Shown here: positions 35,569 to 44,809 of the stretch, in pieces
Numbering within the stretch: the stretch's first letter is position 1
Layout of the letters: the number at the start of each line of letters is the position of its first letter
From: Marinimicrococcus sp033875255
GTDB taxonomy: Bacteria; Pseudomonadota; Alphaproteobacteria; Geminicoccales; Geminicoccaceae
Assembly (NCBI GenBank): GCA_033875255.1
Contig: JAWZSN010000019.1
Coordinates: 1 to 64,000, forward strand
Direction of reading: 5' to 3'
DNA: 64,000 bases
Program-made: the position numbers and the translations under genes
Notes under the pieces: generated by a model
The model's input: only the letters and a program-made list of their open reading frames with translations
Told to the model about the DNA's origin: nothing
The model's database searches: none

Positions 35569-37029
35569 TCAGCCCAGCGCGGCGAGCTTCCTCGCCACGA
35601 CCTCGTTGACCATGCCGGGATTGGCCTTGCCGCCGGTGGCCTTCATCACCTGGCCCACGAACCAGCCCGAGACCTTCGGGTTCTTGCGCCAGGTCTCCAC
35701 CTGCCCGGGATTGTCGGCGATGAGCTTGTCGACGATCGGCTCGATGGACGAGCTGTCGGTGACCTGCCTGAGCCCGCGCTCCTCGACGATCTTCGCTGGT
35801 GCCTCGCCGGTCTCGAACATGATCGCGAAGACGTCCTTGGCGATCCGTCCCGAGATGGTGCCGTCGCCGATGAGGCGGATGAGGGCCGCGAGGTTCGCGG
35901 CGCTCACCGGGCTCTCCTCGATGCCCACGCCCGCTTTGGCCAGGAGGCCGAACAGCTCGTTGACCACCCAGTTGGCGGCGAGCTTGGCGTCGCTGCTGCC
36001 CGCGACCTCCTCGAAATAGGCGGCGGTCGCCCGCTCGGCCACGAGTACCCCAGCGTCGTAGGCGGAGAGGCCGTAGGCCTCGATGAAGCGCGCCTTCTTC
36101 TCGTCGGGAAGCTCCGGCAGCTCGGCGCGGATCCTCTCGATGAAGCCCTCCTCGAGCTCCAGCGGCAGCAGGTCGGGGTCGGGGAAGTAGCGGTAGTCGT
36201 GCGCCTCCTCCTTGCCGCGCATCGAGCGGGTCTCGCCGCGGGCGGAATCGAACAGGCGCGTCTCCTGGACCACCTTCTCGCCGTTCTCGAGGAGCTCGAC
36301 CTGGCGCTTGGCCTCGTACTCGATGGCCCGCGCCACGAAGCGCATGGAGTTGACGTTCTTGATCTCGCAGCGCGTGCCGAACGCGGTGTCGCCCACCCGG
36401 CGCACCGAGACATTGGCGTCGCAGCGCAGCGAGCCTTCCTCCATGTTGCCGTCGCATGTCCCCAGATAGCGCAGGATCGAGCGCAGCTTCCTCATGTAGA
36501 GGACGGCCTCGTCGGGAGTCCTGATGTCGGGCTCGGAGACGATCTCCATGAGCGCCACGCCGGAGCGGTTGAGGTCGATCAGCGTCTCGTCGTCGCGCTG
36601 GTCGTGCACCGACTTGCCGGCGTCCTGCTCGAGATGGAGACGGGTGATGCCGATCTCGCGGGTCGAGCCGTCCGGCATGTCGATCACCAGCACGCCCTTG
36701 CCCACGATCGGGTGCTCGTACTGGCTGATCTGGTAGCCCTGCGGCAGGTCCGGATAGAAGTAGTTCTTGCGCTCGAACACCGAGAGCCGGTTGATCTGCG
36801 CCTTGAGGCCCAGCCCGGTGCGCACCGCCTGCTCGACGCAGCGCTCATTCACCACCGGCAGCATGCCCGGCATGCCGGCATCGACGGTCGAGACCTGGCT
36901 GTTGGGGGTGCCGCCGTAGCGGGTCGAGGCGCCCGAGAACAGCTTGGAGCTGCTCATGACCTGGGCGTGCACCTCGAGGCCGACGACGATCTCCCAGTCG
37001 CCGGTGGCACCCTTGATCGTGTAGCCCAT
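35569..37029 (-). CDS. gatB: Asp/Glu-tRNA amidotransferase subunit B
   Basis: A 486-residue subunit of GatCAB. It has the sequence VVGLEVHAQVMSSSKLFSGAS at the start, the kinase-like core (HLEQDAGKSVHD, NRSGVALMEIVSEPD) and a C-terminal Yqey-like tail that binds tRNA. It activates the acceptor-linked Glu or Asp for transamidation. Its ATG at 37029 lies 4 nt downstream of the gatA stop. Confidence 0.96.
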   Translation of the reverse strand: MGYTIKGATGDWEIVVGLEVHAQVMSSSKLFSGASTRYGGTPNSQVSTVDAGMPGMLPVVNERCVEQAVRTGLGLKAQINRLSVFERKNYFYPDLPQGYQISQYEHPIVGKGVLVIDMPDGSTREIGITRLHLEQDAGKSVHDQRDDETLIDLNRSGVALMEIVSEPDIRTPDEAVLYMRKLRSILRYLGTCDGNMEEGSLRCDANVSVRRVGDTAFGTRCEIKNVNSMRFVARAIEYEAKRQVELLENGEKVVQETRLFDSARGETRSMRGKEEAHDYRYFPDPDLLPLELEEGFIERIRAELPELPDEKKARFIEAYGLSAYDAGVLVAERATAAYFEEVAGSSDAKLAANWVVNELFGLLAKAGVGIEESPVSAANLAALIRLIGDGTISGRIAKDVFAIMFETGEAPAKIVEERGLRQVTDSSSIEPIVDKLIADNPGQVETWRKNPKVSGWFVGQVMKATGGKANPGMVNEVVARKLAALG

Positions 37030-37033
37030 CGGC

Positions 37034-38512
37034 TCAGGCCTCCAGGCCGTAGGGGAGGGTGGCGAAGCCGGCGGCATCCTCGATGGCGCGGGAGACGTCG
37101 AGCACCGTCTGCTCGTCCCACGCCCGGCCGATCACCTGCAGGCCCAGCGGCAGCCCGTCGGCCGAGAGACCGGCGGGAACCGACATGCCGGGAAGACCCG
37201 CGAGGCTCGAAGGGACCGTGAAGACGTCGTTGAGATACATCGCCACCGGGTCGTCCATCTTCTCGCCGATCCGGAACGCCGCCGAGGGGGCGGTCGGCGT
37301 GAGGATCGCGTCGACCTCCTTGAAGGCCGACGTGAAGTCCTCGGCGATCCGCCGGCGGACCTTCTGGGCCTTGAGGTAGTAGGCGTCGTAGTAGCCGGCC
37401 GAGAGCACGTAGGTGCCGATGAGGATGCGCCGCCGCACCTCGTCGCCGAAGCCCAGGCCGCGGGTCTTCATGTAGGTCTCGGCGAGGTTCTTTCCCTCGA
37501 CCCGCAGGCCGAAGCGCATGCCGTCATAGCGCGCGAGGTTGGAGGACGCCTCGGCCGGCGCGATGATGTAGTAGGTCGGCAAGGCGTATTTCGTGTGCGG
37601 AAGCGAGATCTCGACGACCTCGGCACCTTCGGCCTTGAGCCAGTCCGCACCCTGCTGCCATAGCCGCTCGATCTCGGAGGGCATGCCCTCGACCCGGTAC
37701 TCCTTGGGCAGCCCGATCCGCAGCCCCTTCACCCGGCCCGAGAGCCGGCCCGACCAGTCCGGAACGGCAAGATCGGCCGAGGTGCTGTCCTTGGGATCGT
37801 GCCCGGCCATGGCCTGCAGGAAGAGCGCGCAGTCCTCCACCGTCCGGGCGAAGGCGCCCGCCTGGTCGAGCGAGGAGGCGAAGGCCACCGTGCCCCAGCG
37901 CGAGCAGCGCCCATAGGTCGGCTTGATCCCGGCAATGCCGCAGAACGAGGCGGGCTGGCGGATCGAGCCGCCGGTGTCGGTGCCGGTGGCAGCCAGCGCC
38001 ATACGGCCCGCCACCGCCGCCGCCGAGCCGCCCGAGGAGCCGCCGGGCACGAGCTGGCTGCTGTCGCCCGTGCGGGTCCAGGGATTGCCCACCGGCCCGT
38101 GATGGCTGGTGATGTTGGACGAGCCCATGGCGAACTCGTCGAGATTGGTCTTGCCGAGGCACACCGCGCCCTGCGCCCAGAGCCTGGCCGTCACCGTCGA
38201 CTCGTAGGGCGGCACGAAGCCGTCGAGAATGTGCGAGGCGGCGGTTGTGGCGATGCCTTGGGTGCAGAACAGGTCCTTGATGGCGACCGGCAGGCCCTCG
38301 AGCAGGCCACCCTCGCCGGTACCGAGACGCCGGTCGGCGGCCTCGGCCATCGCTACCGCCTTCTCGGGGGTCTCGGTGATGAAGGCGTTGAGGCCACGCG
38401 CCTTTTCCATGGCGGCCAGATGCGCCCGGGTCAGCTCGCCGGCCGAGAAGTCCTTGCGGGCCAGGCCGTCGCGGGCGGCCTTCAGCGTGAGGCGGGTGAG
38501 ATCGCTCGTCAT
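37034..38512 (-). CDS. gatA: Asp/Glu-tRNA amidotransferase subunit A
   Basis: A 492-residue amidase. The catalytic triad is visible: Lys in LPVAIKDLF, Ser in PGGSSGGSAAAVA and Ser in GTDTGGSIRQPASFCG. It releases ammonia from glutamine for use by GatB. The start overlaps the gatC stop by 4 nt (ATGA). Confidence 0.97.
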   Translation of the reverse strand: MTSDLTRLTLKAARDGLARKDFSAGELTRAHLAAMEKARGLNAFITETPEKAVAMAEAADRRLGTGEGGLLEGLPVAIKDLFCTQGIATTAASHILDGFVPPYESTVTARLWAQGAVCLGKTNLDEFAMGSSNITSHHGPVGNPWTRTGDSSQLVPGGSSGGSAAAVAGRMALAATGTDTGGSIRQPASFCGIAGIKPTYGRCSRWGTVAFASSLDQAGAFARTVEDCALFLQAMAGHDPKDSTSADLAVPDWSGRLSGRVKGLRIGLPKEYRVEGMPSEIERLWQQGADWLKAEGAEVVEISLPHTKYALPTYYIIAPAEASSNLARYDGMRFGLRVEGKNLAETYMKTRGLGFGDEVRRRILIGTYVLSAGYYDAYYLKAQKVRRRIAEDFTSAFKEVDAILTPTAPSAAFRIGEKMDDPVAMYLNDVFTVPSSLAGLPGMSVPAGLSADGLPLGLQVIGRAWDEQTVLDVSRAIEDAAGFATLPYGLEA

Positions 38513-38796
38513 TCGACCACCTTCGGCACGACGAAGAAGCCGTCATGCGCCTTGGGAGCGTTCTTGAGAATGTCGGCCTGGCAGTCGCCGGCGTCGACGG
38601 TGTCCGGGCGCCAGTCCTGGCGGATGTCCATGACCGAGCGCATCGGCTCGACGGCGCTCGTGTCGACCTCGCCCAGCTGCTCGATCCAGCCGAGGATGCC
38701 GGAGAGCTCCCGGGCGAGGGGCTCGAGCTGGTCCTCGGGCACCTCGATGCGCGCGAGCGTCGCGATGCGCGCGACGGTGGCCTTATCGAGCGACAT
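38509..38796 (-). CDS. gatC: Asp/Glu-tRNA amidotransferase subunit C
   Basis: A 95-residue stabilising subunit (MSLDKATVARIATLARIEV, EPMRSVMDIRQDWRPD). It is the first gene of gatC-gatA-gatB-DUF188. A promoter-like pair with 17-nt spacing lies about 60 nt upstream. Confidence 0.95.
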   Translation of the reverse strand: MSLDKATVARIATLARIEVPEDQLEPLARELSGILGWIEQLGEVDTSAVEPMRSVMDIRQDWRPDTVDAGDCQADILKNAPKAHDGFFVVPKVVE

Positions 38797-39176
38797 GACG
38801 ATCCCTTGAATGTTGAACACGGGCCCTCGAGAGCCCGGAAAAGCCGGGGCGGAAGCTACACTCGGGCAGGTGCCTTGACAACCTGAGCCAGCCGAGGCGG
38901 GCGGCTTGCGCTGGCGACACAGGTGCCTCCCGTTTTTGCGGCAAAATTGCAACAGGGTCCTTCGGGCGGCCGCCGGGTGGCGCCTCGGCAGTCGACAGTG
39001 CGAGGCAGCTGCGGACATCATCGCGCTGGTTGCAAGGCGCCCGAGCGCATTCTCCTCCAAACGAGACCGGGCTCGCCTGGTCGGGCGGCGGGTAGCACTG
39101 CGACCATTGTTCGGGCAAGCGGGACGCCGGTGAGGGAGAACAGCCCGAGCCGGCGTCTTGCGTTTTGGGCCTGCCG
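38797..39176. other. 380-nt gap upstream of gatC: leader hairpin, no gene seen
   Basis: Apart from the gatC promoter, the region holds one 18-nt near-perfect palindrome (CGGGCCCTCGAGAGCCCG, 38820-38837). That palindrome would form a hairpin in the gatC leader. The rest shows short open frames without a ribosome site or protein-like composition. I see no RNA gene. Confidence 0.5.
38853..38881 (-). promoter_or_regulatory. Probable promoter of gatCAB
   Basis: On the minus strand, TTGTCA (38876-38881) and TAGCTT (38853-38858) are 17 nt apart. The hairpin at 38820-38837 then lies in the leader between the likely start of transcription and gatC. Confidence 0.55.
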
Positions 39177-39749
39177 TCAGCCGGCGAACCACATGCCGAA
39201 GGAGGCGACGGTATAGCAAAGGCTCCATGAGAGCATACCGCCACCGCCGACGCCCAGCGCGCGGCCCGCACGGGCCTTGCCCGCGGGCTGGGCCAGCCAC
39301 CGCCGTGCCAGGCCGCAGCCCATGAAGAAGGCAGGGAGGCACCAGGACAGCGCCAGATGGAGCCAGCCGCCGGGGGCGAGCAGGGCGGCCACTCCATGAC
39401 GCAGGCCGGCGCCTGGCAGCAGCTCTGCCAGCAGGCCGAGGCCGGGCAGCCCGTCATTGATCGCATAGACCAGCGACAGCGCAGTGGGCGCTGTACAGAA
39501 GACGGCGAAGCGCACGCTGTCCTCCAGCGCCTTGAGGGCGCTGCTCTGGGCGCGGCGCGCCAGGGCCCCGTGCGCGATGCTGGCACAGCCGCACAAGGCC
39601 AGGGAGGCAGGCAGCGGGAACCGCGCGAAGGCGAGTCCCAGGAGGATGGTGAGCGGCAGGAGGAGCAGCTTTGGCAGCGTCACGGCGCGCGGCGCCGGGG
39701 GCGCTGGCGCCCGGCTTCGTCGGCCTGTGCTCCGTCTGGACCGATTCAT
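39177..39749 (-). CDS. Unknown small membrane protein
   Basis: A 190-residue protein. After an Arg/Pro-rich start (NRSRRSTGRRSRAP) come four or five hydrophobic segments (LPKLLLLPLTILLGLAF, SVRFAVFCTAPTALSLVY, LALSWCLPAFFMGCGL, MLSWSLCYTVASFGMWF). I recognise no family. The composition (Leu, Ala, Gly, with an evenly spaced hydrophobic pattern) is protein-like, and the ATG at 39749 lies after CAAGGGATG. It ends at the edge of the 380-nt gap and is divergent from the GIY-YIG-like gene. Confidence 0.55.
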   Translation of the reverse strand: MNRSRRSTGRRSRAPAPPAPRAVTLPKLLLLPLTILLGLAFARFPLPASLALCGCASIAHGALARRAQSSALKALEDSVRFAVFCTAPTALSLVYAINDGLPGLGLLAELLPGAGLRHGVAALLAPGGWLHLALSWCLPAFFMGCGLARRWLAQPAGKARAGRALGVGGGGMLSWSLCYTVASFGMWFAG

Positions 39750-39848
39750 CCCTTGAAAACCGTGCTTTGACCGGGTGAGTTCACCCTTTACGGGATTGCC
39801 GGCGGTTTGCAATCTCGGCGCGTGTGGGCAAGGAGGCCCCGGGCGGCC

Positions 39849-40388
39849 ATGGCAGCGGTGCAGCGACGGCGGAGGGGCGGCGGCAGACAGCCGCAGGGCG
39901 GCCATGTCTATGTCATGACCAACGCCGCCATGCCCGGCCTGGTGAAGATCGGGATGACCGGGCGCGATCCGCGGCTGCGGGTGCGCGAGCTGTCGCAGGT
40001 AAGCGGTGTGCCCACCCCGTTCCGTCTGCACTATGCGGTGGAGGTAACCGACCGGGGGAAGGTCGAGCGACGGGTGCACCGGCTGCTGGCCCGCCACCGG
40101 GTCAACCGTCGTCGCGAGTTCTTCCGGCTCGAGGCCGGCGAGGCGCAGCGGCTGGTGGCCGGCGCTGTCGAGGGCCACCACCGCCGTGATCTCACCCTCT
40201 TCAGGCTCGGCCTCCGCCTGTCGCTGGGGGCGCTGCTGATCCTCGGCCTGCGCGAGGCATCGGGCCGGGTCGAGCTGCCGCCCTGGGCTCATCAGGACAT
40301 GCTCGTGACCTATCTGGTCCCGGTTCTCGCGGTGTGGCTCATGGCCCTGGCGCCGCCCTGGCCGGTCTGGCGGCGTCTCAGCCCGTGA
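39849..40388 (+). CDS. T5orf172/GIY-YIG-like domain fused to membrane helices
   Basis: A 179-residue protein. Residues 18-105 carry a T5orf172 (Mug113) type GIY-YIG domain: GHVYVMTN, LVKIGMTGRDPRLRVREL with the catalytic-type Arg, and RRREFFRL with the catalytic-type Glu. The rest has two hydrophobic helices (LRLSLGALLILGL and YLVPVLAVWLMAL), so it appears to be membrane-bound. The start ATG at 39849 is 13 nt after AGGAGG, a longer distance than normal. The stop overlaps argC by 11 nt, tail to tail. Confidence 0.75.
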   Translation: MAAVQRRRRGGGRQPQGGHVYVMTNAAMPGLVKIGMTGRDPRLRVRELSQVSGVPTPFRLHYAVEVTDRGKVERRVHRLLARHRVNRRREFFRLEAGEAQRLVAGAVEGHHRRDLTLFRLGLRLSLGALLILGLREASGRVELPPWAHQDMLVTYLVPVLAVWLMALAPPWPVWRRLSP

Positions 40389-41316
40389 GGCCCAGCATCA
40401 GGCCGATATTCTGGACGGCAGCACCCGAGGCGCCCTTGCCGAGATTGTCGAGGCGGGCCACCAGCAGCGCATGGCCGCGCTCCTCGTTGGCGAACACGCG
40501 AAGCTCGAGGCGGTCGGTGCCGTTGAGGGCCTCGGGCTCGATCTTCCCGCCATCACCGGCGCAGGGCACCACGCGCACCAGCTCGCAGCCGCGGTAGCGG
40601 GCCTCGAGCGCGGCCTCGAGATCGCGTGCCGACGGCTTGCCGGGCAGCAGGTCGAGATGCAGGCCCACCGTCACCAGCATGCCTTGGCGGAAGCTGCCCA
40701 CCGAGGGGACGAAGATCGGCCGCCGCTCGAGACCGGCATAGAGCTGGGTCTCGGGAATGTGCTTGTGCTCGAGGCTCAGGCCGTAGAGCTCGAAAGCGGC
40801 CGCCTTGCCGCCCTCGAACCTCTCGATCATCTGCCGGCCGCCGCCGCTGTAGCCGCTGACCGCATGGATCGCCACGGGGTAGTCGGCCGGCATCAGGCCG
40901 GCATCGACCAGCGGGCGCAGCAGGGCCACGGCACCGGTCGGATAGCAGCCGGGATTGGCGACCCTCCTGGAGGTGGCGACCGCCGCCGCCTGCTCGGCCG
41001 AGAGCTCGGGGAAGCCGTAGATCCAGCCGGACGCCACGCGGTGCGCGGTGCTCGCATCGAGCACTTTGGGGCCTGCCTCGCCCATGGCGTCCACCATGGC
41101 GACCGCCTCGCGGGCGGCATCGTCGGGCAGGCACAACACCACGAGATCGACCTCTGCCATCATCGCGCGACGCGCCTCGGCGTCCTTGCGGCGTGCGGGA
41201 TCGATGCTGCGGACCTCGACGTCCGCGAGCGAGGCCAGCCGCTCGCGGATCCCGAGGCCGGTCGTGCCGGCCTCGCCGTCGATGAACACCGTCCGCCTGT
41301 CCTTGCCCTCGACCAC
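40378..41316 (-). CDS. argC: N-acetyl-gamma-glutamyl-phosphate reductase, type 2
   Basis: A 312-residue enzyme of arginine synthesis. It has the short (type 2) form, with TVFIDGEAGTTGLGIRERL at the start, the catalytic Cys in VANPGCYPTGAVAL, and HAVSGYSGGGRQMI. The start is a GTG at 41316 nine bases after GGAGGG; no in-frame ATG fits. The other arg genes are not in this window. Confidence 0.93.
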   Translation of the reverse strand: MVEGKDRRTVFIDGEAGTTGLGIRERLASLADVEVRSIDPARRKDAEARRAMMAEVDLVVLCLPDDAAREAVAMVDAMGEAGPKVLDASTAHRVASGWIYGFPELSAEQAAAVATSRRVANPGCYPTGAVALLRPLVDAGLMPADYPVAIHAVSGYSGGGRQMIERFEGGKAAAFELYGLSLEHKHIPETQLYAGLERRPIFVPSVGSFRQGMLVTVGLHLDLLPGKPSARDLEAALEARYRGCELVRVVPCAGDGGKIEPEALNGTDRLELRVFANEERGHALLVARLDNLGKGASGAAVQNIGLMLGLTG

Positions 41317-41500
41317 CTTGCCTGCCCTCCATGGCGGCGCCCGCCGCTCCTGCAACAACGGCGCCGATCGAACAGGCGTTGCGCCGGTGGGTCAAGGCCG
41401 CAGCGCGCCCCGCTGCAGGCCGCCCGCGAGCCGCCCTGCGCCGCGCGCATGGCTCCCTCGGGTTGCCCGGGACGGCAAAAGCCTGTAAGAAGCAGCCCCT

Positions 41501-41515
41501 TGCTGCACTGCAGCA
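41501..41515. promoter_or_regulatory. Palindrome between argC and sulP, possible PhaR-type operator
   Basis: TGCTGCACTGCAGCA is a perfect 7+1+7 palindrome and fits the CTGC-N3-GCAG pattern reported for the regulator PhaR of polyhydroxybutyrate metabolism. It lies in the 299-nt divergent region, about 100 nt upstream of the SulP start. The match is by eye only, and nothing else was recognised in the gap. Confidence 0.4.
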
Positions 41516-41615
41516 TAGCACTTGCGGACGGCCGCACGGCCGTCTCTCCTCCGTCCCCCCGACCATCCAAACGTCGCGGCGCGTTGCGAGGCGACGTCGG
41601 AGCTCTGCCCGCTTC

Positions 41616-43094
41616 ATGTCGCTTTCCCGTCTGCGCGCCGAATGGTTCGGCAATGTGCGCGGTGATCTGCTCGCCGGCACCGTGGTCGCCCTGGCCCTGA
41701 TCCCCGAGGCGATCGCCTTTTCCATCATCGCCGGGGTCGACCCCAAGGTCGGCCTCTACGCGTCGTTCTGCATCGCGGTGGTGATCGCCTTCACCGGCGG
41801 CCGGCCGGGCATGATCTCGGCAGCTACCGGTGCCATGGCGCTGGTCATGGTCGATCTCGTGCGCGACTACGGCCTCGACTATCTGCTGGCGGCCACGCTG
41901 CTCACCGGCTTTCTGCAGATAGGATTCGGCCTGCTCAAGCTTGGCTCGCTGATGCGCTTCGTATCGCGCTCGGTGATGACCGGGTTCGTCAACGCCCTGG
42001 CGATCCTGATCTTCATGGCGCAGCTCCCCGAGCTGATCGGCGTGGGCGTCGAGACCTACGCGCTGGTGGCGCTGGGCCTTGCCATCATCTACCTGCTGCC
42101 GCGCCTGACGACTGCCGTGCCCTCGCCGCTGATCTGCATCCTGGTGATCACCGGCCTCGCGCTGGCGACCGGCATGGAGCTGCGCACGGTGGGCGACATG
42201 GGCGAGCTGCCCTCCGAGCTGCCCGCCTTCTTCCTGCCGACGGTGCCGCTCACCCTCGAGACGCTGCAGATCATCTTTCCCTATGCGCTGACGCTGGCCG
42301 TGGTCGGCCTGCTGGAATCGATGATGACCGCCAGCATCATCGACGACCTCACCGACACCGGCAGCGACAAGAGCCGCGAGTGCGTCGGCCAGGGCTCCGC
42401 CAACATCGTGGCGGGCCTTTTCGGCGGCATGGCCGGCTGTGCGATGATCGGCCAGTCGGTCATCAACGTGAAGTCGGGCGGCCGTGGCCGGCTCTCGGCC
42501 CTATGGGCCGGCAGCTTCCTCCTCTTCCTCATTCTCGTGCTCGACGAGTGGGTCCGGCAGATCCCCATGGCGGCGCTCGTGGCGGTGATGATCATGGTGT
42601 CGATCGGCACCTTCAGCTGGTCCTCGCTGCGCGACCTCAAGACCCATCCCAAAAGCTCGAGCATGGTGATGCTCACCACCGTCGTGGTGGTGGTCCTCAC
42701 CCACGACCTGGCCAAGGGTGTCTTTGCCGGCGTGCTGATGAGCGGCGTGTTCTTCGCCTTCAAGGTCTCGGGCCTGATGCGGGTGCGCTCGGAGCTGGTC
42801 GCGGACGGGCTGCGGGTCTACCGGGTGGTGGGCCAGGTGTTCTTCGCCTCGGCCGACCGGTTTGCCGCCTCGTTCGACTTCAAGGAAGCCGTCGAGAAGG
42901 TCCGCATCGATCTGACCGCCGCCCATTTCTGGGACATCTCGGCGGTGGCGGCACTGGACAAGGTGGTCCTCAAGCTGCGACGTCAGGGTACCGAGGTGGA
43001 GCTGGTCGGTCTCAACGAGGCGAGCGCCACGCTGGTCGACAGGCTCGCCGCCTTCGACCGGCCCGACGCCTTCGACCGCGTCACCCAGCACTGA
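41616..43094 (+). CDS. SulP family anion transporter with STAS domain
   Basis: A 492-residue permease. It opens with the SulP signature (DLLAGTVVALALIPEAIAFSI), has about ten membrane helices and the block GQGSANIVAGLFGGMAGCAMIGQ, and ends with a cytoplasmic STAS domain (about 410-492). It may carry sulfate, bicarbonate or another anion; the sequence does not decide. The UspA gene starts 10 nt downstream, so the two probably form an operon, and a palindrome lies in the upstream region. Confidence 0.88.
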   Translation: MSLSRLRAEWFGNVRGDLLAGTVVALALIPEAIAFSIIAGVDPKVGLYASFCIAVVIAFTGGRPGMISAATGAMALVMVDLVRDYGLDYLLAATLLTGFLQIGFGLLKLGSLMRFVSRSVMTGFVNALAILIFMAQLPELIGVGVETYALVALGLAIIYLLPRLTTAVPSPLICILVITGLALATGMELRTVGDMGELPSELPAFFLPTVPLTLETLQIIFPYALTLAVVGLLESMMTASIIDDLTDTGSDKSRECVGQGSANIVAGLFGGMAGCAMIGQSVINVKSGGRGRLSALWAGSFLLFLILVLDEWVRQIPMAALVAVMIMVSIGTFSWSSLRDLKTHPKSSSMVMLTTVVVVVLTHDLAKGVFAGVLMSGVFFAFKVSGLMRVRSELVADGLRVYRVVGQVFFASADRFAASFDFKEAVEKVRIDLTAAHFWDISAVAALDKVVLKLRRQGTEVELVGLNEASATLVDRLAAFDRPDAFDRVTQH

Positions 43095-43104
43095 GGAGCG
43101 GAAC

Positions 43105-43959
43105 ATGGGGCGCATCCTGGCCTGCACCGACGGCTCGCTCTACGCCGCGAGCGTCTGTGACCATGCCGCCTGGGCGGCCGCCCGCATGGGCGTCGGGGTC
43201 GAGGTGCTGCACGTCCTCGACCATCACCGCGAGCGGGCCTCGCTGAGCGATCTGAGCGGCGCCCTGGGCATCGATGCCGGCGAGGAGCTGCTGCGCCAGC
43301 TCACCGAGCTCGAGGAGACGCGCGCCCGCCTCGGCCAGCGCAAGGGCAAGCTGGTGCTCGAGGAAGCCGCAAGGCGGCTGCGCGAGGCCGGCATCGAGGA
43401 CGTCGCCCTGACCCAGCGCCACGGCGCTCTCGTCGAGACCATCGCCGAGCTCGACCAGCGCTCCGAGCTCGTAGTGATCGGCAAGCGTGGCGAGGGTGCC
43501 GACTTTGCCAGCCTGCATCTGGGCTCGAACCTCGAGCGGGTGGCCCGCGCAAGTCACCGCCCGATCCTCGTGGCCTCGCGCGCCTTCCGCCCGATCGGAC
43601 GCCTGCTCATCGCGTTCGACGGCGGCCCCAGCGCCAGGAAGGCGGTTGCCTACGTCGCCGCTCAGAAGCTTCTCAAGGGGCTGGAATGCCGCCTCTTGAC
43701 GGTCGGCCGCGAGGACGCGCAGACGCGTGAGCGGCTCGACGAGGCGGCAACCGAGCTGCTGCGCGGCGGCTTTGCGGTCGATGCCCGCATCGTGGCGGGC
43801 GATCCCGACAAGGTCATCGCCCACGAGGTCGAGACCGGTGGCATCGATCTCCTCGTGATGGGCGCCTACGGCCACTCGCGCATCCGCAACCTGATCATCG
43901 GCAGCACCACCACGGCGATGCTGCGCTCCTGCCGCGTACCGGTCCTGCTGCTGCGCTGA
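43105..43959 (+). CDS. Tandem universal stress protein
   Basis: A 284-residue protein with two Usp domains. Both keep the ATP-binding G-x2-G-x9-G-S/T pattern (GKRGEGADFASLHLGSN and GAYGHSRIRNLIIGSTT). The ATG at 43105 follows GAGGAGCGGAAC. SulP-Usp gene pairs are common; the Usp may sense energy state for the transporter, which is inference. Confidence 0.9.
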   Translation: MGRILACTDGSLYAASVCDHAAWAAARMGVGVEVLHVLDHHRERASLSDLSGALGIDAGEELLRQLTELEETRARLGQRKGKLVLEEAARRLREAGIEDVALTQRHGALVETIAELDQRSELVVIGKRGEGADFASLHLGSNLERVARASHRPILVASRAFRPIGRLLIAFDGGPSARKAVAYVAAQKLLKGLECRLLTVGREDAQTRERLDEAATELLRGGFAVDARIVAGDPDKVIAHEVETGGIDLLVMGAYGHSRIRNLIIGSTTTAMLRSCRVPVLLLR

Positions 43960-43964
43960 GCCGT

Positions 43965-43982
43965 CCTCCTGCCGGCGGGAGG
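43965..43982. terminator. Hairpin between convergent genes
   Basis: CCTCCTG/CGGGAGG forms a 7-bp stem (one G-T pair) with loop CCGG, between the UspA stop and the convergent methyltransferase stop. No T-run follows, so it is at most a weak terminator. Confidence 0.35.
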
Positions 43983-43990
43983 CGGCGGGC

Positions 43991-44620
43991 TCAGCTCGCC
44001 GGCTTCCTCGCCACCAGGTCGATCAGTGCCGACATGCCGGCATGGCCGGTGCCCTCGCGGATGTCCGCCTCGCAGGATTGCAGCTCGAGGATCTCCAGCG
44101 CCGCGAAGGCCTCGCGCAGCATCGGCTCGGTGTACATGTTCTCGGCGAAGGGTGGGCCGCCGGTGCCGCGGCCGACCTGCTCGGGGCGGTAGCCCTGCAG
44201 CAAGAGCAGACCGCCGGGCCTCAGCGCGTCCTGCATCAGCCCGAAGAGCCGGGCACGCTCGCGGGGCCGGGCGAACTGGATGAAGATCGCCGCGATGGCG
44301 TCGAACCGCTCCCGGCCCCAGTCCCACGAGAGGATGTCGGCCTGCTCTGTCGCGAGGTTGACGCCACGATCATGGGCGAGCCGTTGCGCCTTCTCCAGCG
44401 CCACCGAGGAGGCCTCGACCGAGAGCACGTCGAGGCCGCGCCCCGCCAGCCACACGCCGTTGCGCCCCTCGCCGTCGGCTACCGCCAGCACCTTCATGCC
44501 GGGCCGCAGCCGGTCTGCCTGGCGCACCAAAAAGGCGTTCGGCTCGGTGCCGAAGAGATAATCCTCGCTGCCGAACCGACGGTCCCACTCGGCCACCCGC
44601 TCCTCGACCGATTGTTCCAT
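43991..44620 (-). CDS. Class I SAM methyltransferase, TehB/TPMT-like
   Basis: A 209-residue protein. The sequence WDRRFGSEDYLFGTEPN and VLAVADGEGRNGVWLA (motif I), then FDAIAAIFIQF and LRPGGLLLLQGY, are typical of small-molecule methyltransferases near tellurite-resistance and thiopurine families. The substrate is unknown. The ATG at 44620 follows GAGGAGAG. Confidence 0.85.
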   Translation of the reverse strand: MEQSVEERVAEWDRRFGSEDYLFGTEPNAFLVRQADRLRPGMKVLAVADGEGRNGVWLAGRGLDVLSVEASSVALEKAQRLAHDRGVNLATEQADILSWDWGRERFDAIAAIFIQFARPRERARLFGLMQDALRPGGLLLLQGYRPEQVGRGTGGPPFAENMYTEPMLREAFAALEILELQSCEADIREGTGHAGMSALIDLVARKPAS

Positions 44621-44809
44621 GACTCTCTCCTCATCCCGCCGCGATAGGCGCGCATGGTGCACCAGCACCGGCCGGCGGGCGAGGGGGCTGGCCGGGGCAT
44701 GCTGACCGCGCGGAGCGCTCGTGTCCGCTGCCGAGGTTCCAGCGCGACCGGAACCGCTCTACGCTCCGGCCGGCGCCTTCCTCCAGACCCGGACCAGACC
44801 AGCTTGCCC

